NCBI RefSeq assembly: GCF_030269925.1
Contig: NC_085132.1
Coordinates: 2,564,501 to 2,628,500, forward strand
Direction of reading: 5' to 3'
From: Bombyx mori
Taxonomy: Eukaryota > Arthropoda > Insecta > Lepidoptera > Bombycidae
DNA: 64,000 bases
Shown: one piece after another, positions 48,780 through 58,700 of the stretch
Position numbering within the stretch: position 1 is the stretch's first letter
How the letters are laid out: each line of letters starts with the position of its first letter
Program-made: the position numbers and the translations under genes
Notes under the pieces: generated by a model
Seen by the model: only the letters and a program-made list of their open reading frames with translations
What the model was told of the DNA's origin: nothing
Databases searched by the model: none

Positions 48780-49202
48780 TTATTTTTTATTGCTTAGATG
48801 GGTAGACGAGCTCACGGCCCACCTGGTGTTAAGTGGTTACCGGAGCCCATAGATATTCACAACGTAAATATGGCCACCCACCTTGAGATATGAGTTCTAA
48901 GGTCTCAGTATAGTTACAACGCTACCCCATTATTCAAACCGAAACGCATTACTGCTTCACGGCAGAAATAGGCCGACATAGGCAGAAATGTGCGGATCCA
49001 CAAGAGGTCCTACCACCAGTAATTACGCAGATTATAATTTTGCGTGGTTGATTTTTATTGCCGATCTTATTCTTTCACCGTGGAAGGCAATCGTGAAAAT
49101 TTGTTAGGTACATATTTCATTAGAAAAATTGGTACCCGCCTGCGGGATTCGAACACCGGTGCATCGCTCAACACGAACGCACCAGAAGGAACGCCACGAC
49201 GA
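48780..49202 (-). mobile_element. Family A SINE, nearly full length
   Basis: Includes the B-box end (GGGATTCGAACACCGGTGC) but has lost part of the A-box side. Confidence 0.72.
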
Positions 49203-49445
49203 CTTCTAAAATTCGACACATGTTCGGCTCCTATAAAAATGTCTCATCATCAGCCCATTGACCGCTGTTGGACATGGGCCTATGACAATTTACTCTTCGG
49301 GTCTCTTGTATCCATTTCTTGCCTGGTACTCTTCGTAAGCAATTGCACCACCTAGCCGTGGGAAGTCTCACATTATGTTTGGTGGGGCGCGGTCTCCACT
49401 CAAGAACCCGTCTGCTCTACAGGATCGTCAGTTCTACGACATATA

Positions 49446-50042
49446 CAGGGTGTCCTAAAATTTAACGATAGCCTGGTACCGGATGAGAAGCCAAGGATAA
49501 GTTGAGAGTTCAAGTTATACCAGATTTTAATTGTTATACGAAGTTTTAGTGATTTTTTTAGTGAGTTTTAGTGACATAATCTGACATAATTGTGAATAAT
49601 TAATTGCACTCACAGATCAACGTAATAAACATTGGTACTGTAGTGAAATGATTAAGTTATTTTTATTTTATTTTTTTATGTTGAGAAGTTACTGGTGGCC
49701 CAGAGGCCTTTCCAGTTTTACCAGGGCAGGTGGGCGAGCAAGGGCTCAGCCAGAGATTAAGTTATTTACATTATGTCATGATTTTTAAAAATATTCCCAA
49801 TTAACTTTGACACTTAATTTTGGAAAACAAATAAACTACTACACTTCGACTGACAAGTTATTTGGAAATATGGTCAATTTAGCAAGATTTCAAAATAGTG
49901 TAACACTGTTAGTTTTCTTTCTATTTTGTAAAAAACGTATTTCTCATTTTTGCCAAAAAGAATGACGCGGCATAAATATAGAACTGGTCTAACCTGGTCT
50001 CTCGCCTGGTACGAAGTTGTCGTTAAGTTTTAGGACACCCTG
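49446..50042. mobile_element. Non-autonomous Tc1/mariner-like element with CAGGGTGTCC ends
   Basis: Inverted termini of 23 bp with one mismatch (CAGGGTGTCCTAAAA..TTAACGA), extended imperfectly to about 50 bp, flanked by TA. About 597 bp, non-coding, and it carries a nested family D insertion at 49663-49754. Confidence 0.75.
49663..49754 (-). mobile_element. Family D repeat with 13-bp target duplication
   Basis: GATTAAGTTATTT precedes (49650-49662) and follows (49755-49767) a 5'-truncated family D copy. Confidence 0.75.
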
Positions 50043-50113
50043 TATGTCGAGGCCACTGCCGGCTTAGAGCTTACGCATATACTCAAAAATACTTAGCCAT
50101 AGCATGAAAGGTT

Positions 50114-50240
50114 CAGTAGGCAGCGGCTTGGTTCTGCTCCTGGCATTGCTGAAGTCCATGGGCGACGGTAACCACTTACCATCAGGTGGGCCGTACGCTC
50201 GTCTGCCAACAAAGGCAATAAAAAAAAAAAAAAAAAAAAA
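50114..50240 (+). mobile_element. Family B repeat with long poly(A)
   Basis: AGTAGGCAGCGGCTTGGTTC to AAAGGCAATA and about 20 A. Confidence 0.65.
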
Positions 50241-51225
50241 CATTGTCTTAAATTACACAAACTCATTTAGCTTTTCAAATAATAACAATAAAGTGTCAAC
50301 CTTAGCGCTTTGTTAATAAGGTTGCCTAAATCTAACTAATTGCTGCTCGCATAAATAAATGAAAACACGGTTTTTGAATTATTAACCTTATGCCTCAAAG
50401 AATAAAGGTTATGCAGTTACTTTATTGTTGATACTTGACCACCCGTTGTGTTTGTTTAAAGCACTTACACAATGTATCCATTGTCGATGTTTTTTTTTAA
50501 AAGTAGAACTACCGAAAATTACAGTTTTAAATTGGATTGGAGCATTGTCTGATAGATTTGGTTTTTTAGACGACATCGCGATCTATAATGACGTATATCA
50601 CTGAGTGAATTCAAATAAATATGTTTCTAATTTCATTTTACATTAATACGATATTCGTATAAACAGAAGTAAGATTTAGAATCTTTTTGTTTCGTTTTTA
50701 AGATTATCGTGCGTGAGCGACGACGATTCGCTTCTGCTACTGCGCAGAGGGAGGTATCTGCGTTTTTAAATAATAGCAAAATAGAAAAAAATAAATAAGC
50801 AGTCGCTTTTTTACTAGCTTTTTTATTTGCTTATTTAAGTGAACGAACTAATTATCTTTTGGAGTGTGAAATAGATATCAGGATGCATAGACATCGCACG
50901 TGAATGCCGTTACTCACCTCAAGATTTGAGGCCGAAGTGTCAATATAAATGCCGTCTGGCGAAAAGAGTCTGTTGATGATCAGAGAACTCTGCTGCCCAT
51001 GAATGATTTAGGGAAGGGGTGGGGTGATGGGATTTTAGATCGATTAGTCGATGGCCGGTATACCTAGGCTGCCTACCATTAAGGTTTTTTGCAACCCCTC
51101 TTACATAATAAGGTCGAAAGTTAAGGACCAAACTGGACATAGGCTTGTTTACTTTGAAATTATTGTCCAGGTGACTGCATACTAAAGACAGTTGGAAGGC
51201 TTAACCTCGATCGCTCATTGCCCTA
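50241..51225. other. AT-rich DNA, nothing assigned
   Basis: No convincing frames. Confidence 0.4.
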
Positions 51226-51510
51226 AGCACGCCATTACGGATCCTCCCGATCCATTAACGGTGCTTTTGGGTACCTCAAGCACTGGTCACCGTCCTCGTC
51301 GAACCCGTCGCTTACGACGAAGGTCTTGACGAGTAAATTAACCCACAGACATAGTCCACAGAGTTTCTCGCCGGATCTTCTCAGTGGGTCGCGTTTCCGA
51401 TCCGGTGGTAGATTCTGTAAAGCACGGCTCTTGCTAGGGCCAGTGTTAGCAACACTCCGGTTTGAGCCCGTAAGCTCACCTATACGTCAAGGAGAAACTA
51501 AAATAGCCAA
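51226..51510 (+). mobile_element. Family C repeat
   Basis: ATTACGGATCCTCCCGATCC to GAGAAACTAAAATAGCC; no poly(A) remains. Confidence 0.63.
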
Positions 51511-52146
51511 AAAGATCACTCATCATAAAATCACCATAAACGAAAAGAAATTAAACCACATCCCGAATTAATTTTTTATTTTAAACTTCGTATCAAATAC
51601 GTAATTTATTGTATACCTATTCTTAATATAACCAAAAGCAGGTAATAAGCTTAACAATTATTATAATTTATTATACAATACCAATAGTAAGTACTAGAGA
51701 AAGAAGTTATTTGATCACGTGGCGACATCTATGGAAGACTAGTATTTTGTTTTGATATTATTTACAGCGCCATCTATTATCTTTATAAGTAACTTTTGAA
51801 CGAAACAATCTCCTTGTGGTGAACAAATTTTGAAAATGAGAAAACTTTTGGTTACTACGAAGTCTGTACTTTGATATATAGATGTCGCTGTAATACGTTT
51901 TTTACGCAAGACTTTTCATGTCATAAAATTGCTTTTAAATTGGTTAAATATTGTCCTACATTTATTTTAATCGTTGTTACCAACGAACATCCTAGATTGA
52001 AAAACAAGTGTAATGAAAAATTATTTATATATTAATAAGCATTTTTTTTTTTCATTTAAATTAATACATATTTAAGTGCATTGTTACTAAAATCCACACG
52101 TTGGCTGTAATATGTGTATTTGAAAAAACAAAACGTGTTTGGTTTT

Positions 52147-52475
52147 TTTCTCTACCTATTTGCTGGTAGCCTAAGGGGATATTCCAGCTACACTTGAACG
52201 GGTAGGTGAGCTCACGGGCTCAAGCTGAGAGAATTTGCTAACACTAGCCCTAGCAAGAGTAGTGCTTCACAGAATCTACCACCGGATCAGAATAGCGACC
52301 CACTGATAATATCTATGTGCTTAGTGCGAGTTATTAACGAGAACGTTAATATATTAAAAGTTAGCTCAAATTTGTTTGCATTTGGAACAGCGCCCCTAGC
52401 GGCAAACGTAGGCAAACGTTCCAACTTAACGTCAAAAAACTCGCACTAAGCACACCGGGGAGAAATTTAGTAGGT
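52147..52475 (-). mobile_element. Family C repeat (GAGAGAATT subtype) split by MITE G
   Basis: 52147-52315 and 52455-52475 (CCGGGGAGAAATTTAGTAGG) are continuous in other copies. Confidence 0.63.
52316..52454. mobile_element. MITE G, complete copy
   Basis: Ends TGTGCTTAGTGCGAGTTAT and AAAAACTCGCACTAAGCACA are inverted; 139 bp, and most of the element can fold on itself. Inserted in a family C copy (52147-52470). Confidence 0.7.
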
Positions 52476-52847
52476 TGTATCAAAAAACACTGGCTTTGAA
52501 ATATCATCCTATACTATGATTACACGGTAACTTACAAAAGACCACCAATAAACATTATTTTCTTGTGTTCCACCTTTTCCGTTGACTAAATGTGATTGAA
52601 GCCGTTTAAGCCGGTTTTTTTTAAATACGCTTTTATTAGCTTGAGATGTATGTTACTATGTAACGGAATCTTTGAACATGATTTTGACCCACTTCAAAAC
52701 GTCGCATTCACTCGAAATTTGGTATACTCATTAAGGACCGATGACAATACAAAATTTAAAAAAATAATTGAAAAAATTGAAATTCAACTAAATAATGAAA
52801 AATAAATAATAGTTAAACAAAAACTAACAAAATACCCCACGGTTTTT

Positions 52848-53203
52848 TGGAGTTTACTCCTTTAGAATCGATTTACATATATAGGCCCGGGGTATGAAAA
52901 TTATGGGGACCAAAATCGTACTAGCATGTCACACGAAATGCGTTATGCGTTACGCGGCCGCGTTATTGCAGGTGACGCCGGGCTGCTGCGCCGGCAGTCC
53001 GCCACAAAGCCTCGTACTGATCGCGCGTTTCTCTCATTATTGTATTTTCATATATTTGTTAGTCGTTTGTTTTGTGTCTCGTTAATTTGTTAATAATCTG
53101 TAGTGTATCGTGTTGTCGTAATATAGAACTATTTCTCGTATTGTTTCGTTTAATTTTTTATATCCAGTAAACTCCAGTCGTGCGTCGGAGCGGACACACA
53201 CAC
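52848..53203. mobile_element. Element T copy 3, short core
   Basis: Lacks the TTGGCTCCTGATTG hairpin found in copies 4-7; reads GTTATGCGTTACGCGGCCGC instead. It sits at a T-run in a dispersed host repeat whose intact version is near 14425. Confidence 0.7.
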
Positions 53204-53242
53204 TTTTTTTTTACAATAAAATCATTTTTTCTTAAACTATTT

Positions 53243-53648
53243 TGGAGTTTACTCCTTTAGAATCGATTTACATATATAGGCCCGGGGTATGAAAATTATG
53301 GGGACCAAAATCGTACTAGCATGTCACACGAAATGCGTTATGCGCCTGATTGGCTCCTGATTGCGTGATGCGTGCGCGCGCCAATCAGGAGCCAACGCGC
53401 GGCCGCGTTATCGCAGGTGACGCCGGGCTGCTGCGCCGGCAGTCCGCCACAAAGCCTCGTACTGATCGCGCGTTTCTCTCATTATTGTATTTTCATATAT
53501 TTGTTAGTCGTTTGTTTTGTGTCTCGTTAATTTGTTAATAATCTGTAGTGTATCGTGTTGTCGTAATATAGAACTATTTCTCGTATTGTTTCGTTTAATT
53601 TTTTATATCCAGTAAACTCCAGTCGTGCGTCGGAGCGGACACACACAC
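53243..53648. mobile_element. Element T copy 4
   Basis: Body 53243-53621. Hairpin arms 53350-53363 and 53382-53395 (14 bp, perfect). Read on the minus strand it has CCAAT boxes, then a TATATATG box about 40 bp before the far end, as in an LTR promoter. Confidence 0.72.
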
Positions 53649-53717
53649 TTTTTTAATTAAAATTTATTTTCTATTTTTTAGTTGGATTTTCTATAAAAGC
53701 GTATTTTGTTCGTTTTT

Positions 53718-54203
53718 TGGAGTTTACTCCTTTAGAATCGATTTACATATATAGGCCCGGGGTATGAAAATTATGGGGACCAAAATCGTACTAGCATGTC
53801 ACACGAAATGCGTTATGCGCCTGATTGGCTCCTGATTGCGTGATGCGTGCGCGCGCCAATCAAAATCGTACTAGCATGTCACACGAAATGCGTTATGCGC
53901 CTGATTGGCTCCTGATTGCGTGATGCGTGCGCGCGCCAATCAGGAGCCAACGCGCGGCCGCGTTATTGCAGGTGACGCCGGGCTGCTGCGCCGGCAGTCC
54001 GCCACAAAGCCTCGTACTGATCGCGCGTTTCTCTCATTATTGTATTTTCATATATTTGTTAGTCGTTTGTTTTGTGTCTCGTTAATTTGTTAATAATCTG
54101 TAGTGTATCGTGTTGTCGTAATATAGAACTATTTCTCGTATTGTTTCGTTTAATTTTTTATATCCAGTAAACTCCAGTCGTGCGTCGGAGCGGACACACA
54201 CAC
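53718..54203. mobile_element. Element T copy 5 with an 80-bp internal duplication
   Basis: Body 53718-54176. The core block 53781-53860 is repeated at 53861-53940, so the hairpin's left arm occurs twice. The 62-base spacer before it is host repeat sequence. Confidence 0.72.
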
Positions 54204-54242
54204 TTTTTTTTTACAATAAAATCATTTTTTCTTAAACTATTT

Positions 54243-54648
54243 TGGAGTTTACTCCTTTAGAATCGATTTACATATATAGGCCCGGGGTATGAAAATTATG
54301 GGGACCAAAATCGTACTAGCATGTCACACGAAATGCGTTATGCGCCTGATTGGCTCCTGATTGCGTGATGCGTGCGCGCGCCAATCAGGAGCCAACGCGC
54401 GGCCGCGTTATCGCAGGTGACGCCGGGCTGCTGCGCCGGCAGTCCGCCACAAAGCCTCGTACTGATCGCGCGTTTCTCTCATTATTGTATTTTCATATAT
54501 TTGTTAGTCGTTTGTTTTGTGTCTCGTTAATTTGTTAATAATCTGTAGTGTATCGTGTTGTCGTAATATAGAACTATTTCTCGTATTGTTTCGTTTAATT
54601 TTTTATATCCAGTAAACTCCAGTCGTGCGTCGGAGCGGACACACACAC
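54243..54648. mobile_element. Element T copy 6, duplicate of copy 4
   Basis: Copy 4 displaced by exactly 1000 bp; no difference seen within the body. Confidence 0.72.
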
Positions 54649-54717
54649 TTTTCTAATTAAAATTTATTTTCTATTTTTTAGTTGGATTTTCTATAAAAGC
54701 GTATTTTGTTCGTTTTT

Positions 54718-55203
54718 TGGAGTTTACTCCTTTAGAATCGATTTACATATATAGGCCCGGGGTATGAAAATTATGGGGACCAAAATCGTACTAGCATGTC
54801 ACACGAAATGCGTTATGCGCCTGATTGGCTCCTGATTGCGTGATGCGTGCGCGCGCCAATCAAAATCGTACTAGCATGTCACACGAAATGCGTTATGCGC
54901 CTGATTGGCTCCTGATTGCGTGATGCGTGCGCGCGCCAATCAGGAGCCAACGCGCGGCCGCGTTATTGCAGGTGACGCCGGGCTGCTGCGCCGGCAGTCC
55001 GCCACAAAGCCTCGTACTGATCGCGCGTTTCTCTCATTATTGTATTTTCATATATTTGTTAGTCGTTTGTTTTGTGTCTCGTTAATTTGTTAATAATCTG
55101 TAGTGTATCGTGTTGTCGTAATATAGAACTATTTCTCGTATTGTTTCGTTTAATTTTTTATATCCAGTAAACTCCAGTCGTGCGTCGGAGCGGACACACA
55201 CAC
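54718..55203. mobile_element. Element T copy 7, duplicate of copy 5
   Basis: Copy 5 displaced by exactly 1000 bp, including its 80-bp internal duplication. It ends at the boundary with a T-run and Helitron 2. Confidence 0.72.
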
Positions 55204-55218
55204 ATTTTTTTTTAAACT

Positions 55219-55504
55219 ACTAGCTGACCCGGCAGACTTCGTAGTGCCTCAATCGATAAATAAAAGATCTAAACTTTTATATAAAATACACTTAAAACAA
55301 CCAAAAAAAATCCGTCCACGGGGGGGGATATCAAAGGAAAAAAATAATTTTTAATTCCGAGCATTTTCGTTCATTTATCTACCTTTTAAACCTTCTTTGA
55401 ACTTCCACAAACAATTCAAGACCAAAATTAGCCAAATCAGTACAGCCGCCGTTCTCGAGTTTTAGCGAGACTAACGAACAGCAATTCATTTTTATATATA
55501 TAGA
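55219..55504 (-). mobile_element. Helitron 2 copy directly after the GH1 gene
   Basis: ACTAGCTGACCCGGCAGAC at its left is the reversed 3' end, and the TC end is at 55504. It sits six bases beyond the GH1 poly(A) signal and cuts the dispersed repeat on its other side. Confidence 0.72.
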
Positions 55505-55510
55505 TAATAA

Positions 55511-55516
55511 TTTATT
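55511..55516 (-). terminator. Poly(A) signal of the GH1 gene
   Basis: AATAAA on the minus strand begins two bases past the stop codon. A Helitron starts at 55504, so cleavage 10-30 bases downstream would fall inside that transposon. No other host 3' UTR remains between stop and transposon. Confidence 0.6.
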
Positions 55517-55518
55517 TT

Positions 55519-55705
55519 TTAAAGTTCCTCCCTAACTTCACGTTTTTGCAGTCGATCGCTAACGTTGATCCTATAGCTGGAGGGCATCCAGCCGTCCCCG
55601 GGGTCCCGCGACTCGATGATGTGCTTGTACACCAAGCCCGAGGTCCGCACCAAACGCGTTCTGTTCGCGGAATCGAAATCCACTTCGTACAAGCCGAAAC
55701 GTTCG
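55519..55705 (-). CDS. GH1 last exon with stop codon
   Basis: Acceptor TGATTGCAG. The first base C completes Ser (AG|C), giving SERFGLYEVDFDSANRTR, then SGLVYKHIIESR, a standard GH1 C-terminus, followed by a tail ending REVREEL. Stop TAA is at 55521-55519. Sequons NRT and NVS are present. A different minus-strand frame over the same DNA is a shadow. Confidence 0.88.
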
Positions 55706-58700
55706 CTGCAATCAAAAGTGTGCTTAGTTCGAGTTTATTTTTTTATTTTTTATTGCTTAGATGGGCGGACGAGCTCACAGTCCACCTGGTGTTAAATGGT
55801 TACTGGAGCCCATAGATACATACGACGTAAATGCGCCACCCACCTTGAGATATCAGTTCTGAGGTCTCAGTATAGTTACAACGGCTGTCCCACCCTTCGA
55901 ACCGAAACGCATTACTGCTTCACGGCAGAAATAGGCGGGGTGGTGGTAACTACCCGCGCGGACTCACAAGAGCTCCTACCATCCGTAGGGCTGTGAGTTC
56001 GTCCACCCATCTAAGCATCCCAGGTCTCACCTCGTCCCAGCCCGCCACTCCACGTTGTCCATGAGGCTCCAGGCCGTGTATCCCTTGAGCTCAGTACCGT
56101 CCTCCACGGCCAGCAATAGCGCGGCCAGGTAGGCTGTCAGCACGGCGACGCGGCGCGTGTCCCTCCGCCCCGGGCCCGTGGACCAGCCGTGCTCGGTAAT
56201 GAACACGGGCGGGTAGTCGTATTCCTGGTTAATGTTCACGCAGGCCTTGTAGATCCCGTACGGGGCGTTCTGGAATTTTCCACGACCTCACATTGTTTTG
56301 TGATCATGTTTTGTTTGTTCTTTGAAAGATTACTGGTGGCCCGGAGGCGCTTCCGGTTTCACCAGGACATATAGGCGAGCAAAGGCTCAGTCAGGAGCGA
56401 TGGGATTTGTTAACAACTTGTGATCGCATGCATAGACACATAAAATAGTTATAGATAAGCAACTGAAGCACTCAACAAAAATGTTTACGGACGTCGGCCA
56501 CTAGATGTCTTCGCTTCGTTTAGTTTCTCATTGCTCCTGTAGATGGCACTAACATATTACCTATCCTATATTCTATTTTTAATGAAGGATTTTGTAAATT
56601 TTTCAGATACTACAAATTGATAAAATTTAATCAATTTGTCTTTAACAAATAAAGACCTGTATGTTTTTTTTCTATGTTTAGTTATACAATAATTAAATGC
56701 CTTAACATTAAGAACATATAAGTTTAGGGGCATCCGCTACAAGATGTCGCTAGTTTCCATACAAAAAAAAATATTTGTTTTAAAGTATCGCAATTTCAGG
56801 GATCTTATCGCGTGTCCGTATGCGTAGTGAATAAGTACCCTACAGAATCAATCAAACGTTATCTATTACATTAAATGTCAAAAGCTCAGGCTCGTTTAGT
56901 TCAACAAGCTACCGCTCTGACGCGAGCGGCGCTAATGTAGATTCGAATTTACAAATATAACTTAAAGACTGCCGCTTTGAAAACTCACACCGGAATTCAT
57001 GTGCAAGTTTGATAGACAGGAATATTTCTCGAAAAAATAACACTCACGGTGCTATTGGAAGTAACAGAATTCATTCAAATCATCTTAAGCGAACCGGAAT
57101 CAAGTTTTTTTTATGTTTGAAAGATTACTGGTGGCTCGGAGGCCTTTCCAGTTTCGCCAGGACAGGTGGGCGAGCAAATGCTCAGCCAGGAGGGGTGGGA
57201 TTTGCTAACAGCTACCCGAGCGCCTCCGAAGAAGACCTAACAACACAAGAGCAGCTGCTTCGCGGATGAGTCTAGTACCGGATCGGAATCGCGACCCGCT
57301 GAGAAGATCCGGCGAGAAGCTGAGCGGGCTGATGCTTAGGTTAGGTCCGGTACCAAGTACTATTTCGATTCCGCACTATCTGTATTAAAAGCCGTCCAAA
57401 TCCTCATGTTGTTGTTACATCGCGAACTGATTACGAACAAAACCTTATATCCGATAACGGATTTATTATTTGAATTTCACACATAGGAATCACTCGGCAA
57501 CAGGAAGACCGTATTATCTTCAGCCTTCAACGGCATTCGAGTAAACAATGAATACCAGCTTTTTAAGATAAAGCGTGTTGTTTTTTCTCCTCCTGTTTTT
57601 TCCTCCACGTCACCAGAAACAGAAACAGATGGAGAAAGATTGTACGAGAGAAACTGATCCAAAAGTTTTAAGCCTCAGACCTTAAGACCCTCAGCATTAA
57701 GGAAAACGACGCTAAAAGGAGGAGTATGGTTTTTCCCCTACCAATTTATCAGTAGCGTTGAGAGGCTATTCTGGCTTCACCGTACCTGGTGAACGAGCCC
57801 GCGGGCCTCTGCCTGAACCGCAAGACCGCAAGACCGTGTGCCAGATTGCATCACTTGACAAACCAGGTCCAAATTGTCACCTATTAACCAGCATCCACGC
57901 TTACCTTTAGCCACGGTGATTTGGAGGCTATCCACTCGGCCCCATGCGTGAGGTGCACTCCGAGATCATCAGCGAACGACGGTGACTTGTGTTCGTCTCT
58001 GGCCGGTGTCGCGAGGAACGTCGTGTAATGATTCATGCCTAAGAAATCGGCCGATCCTGAAATTTTTTGGGGTGGTTTTTTATTGCCTGCTGCATAATTA
58101 GCTTTAAAAGAGTAAAGAAATTAAAGACGAGGCTTTCCACCATCTGCCTACATAGAGCTCTGGAAATACCTTGGCCACATTGCAAGGTGAACGAAAAAAA
58201 CTACTACCCCTCGACACCCACAGTTCACGATGCTCTACACTCGGCGGTAGATAGAGGCAAATAGCGTGGAATGGTGCAGAATAAACCCTTGTTGCGAGCA
58301 GGTGGTCACGACCCTCAATATTGTGGAAACCGAAGCAAGAAGAAGTATAATTAGCTTAAAGCCAAACTGATGGTTGTTGGTTATCAGGGGCACAGTCAAG
58401 CTACTACCAATGGCTGAAATCTCATTATCGAGTGCCACAGTCACAGCGCTTCGGTGAAACGTCACAGAGCTTCGGTGAAACGTCACAGTGCTTCGGTGCA
58501 ACGTCACAGCGCTTCGGTGAAACGTCACAAAGTTTCGGTGTAACGTCACAAAGTTTCGGTGCAACGTCACAGCGCTTCGGTGAAACGTCACAAAGTTTCG
58601 GTGCAACGTCACAGCGCTTCGGTGAAACGTCACAAAGTTTCGGTGTAACGTCACAAAGTTTCGGTGCAACGTCACAGCGCTTCGGTGCAATGTCACAGCG

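Larger units (their letters stand above)
53243..55203. repeat. 1000-bp tandem duplication
   Basis: 53243-54203 and 54243-55203 match base for base as far as I compared, apart from one T/C difference in the spacer (53653 region versus 54653 region). The unit holds two element T copies and two host-repeat spacers. Confidence 0.85.
52596..55218 (+). repeat. Dispersed AT-rich repeat, split by element T
   Basis: Pieces at 52596-52847, 53204-53242, 53649-53717 and 55204-55218 line up with the uninterrupted stretch at 14410-14550 (ACAATAAAATGATTTTTTC, then TTAAGTTGGATTTTGTATG, then AAAGCGTATTTTGTTAG). An open frame at 52596-52805 is part of this repeat, not a gene. Confidence 0.55.

Noticed and set aside
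52596..52805. 69-codon plus frame
   Set aside because: Part of a dispersed AT-rich repeat with characteristic non-coding blocks; no family.
53350..55093. Repeated 62-codon frames (four copies)
   Set aside because: Identical because they fall in the element T copies; the apparent start codons are GTG in the hairpin and there is no sign of coding selection.
55512..55715. 67-codon minus frame with many Arg/Ser/Trp residues
   Set aside because: Shadow frame of the last GH1 exon; the real frame is offset and starts at the 55705 splice site.
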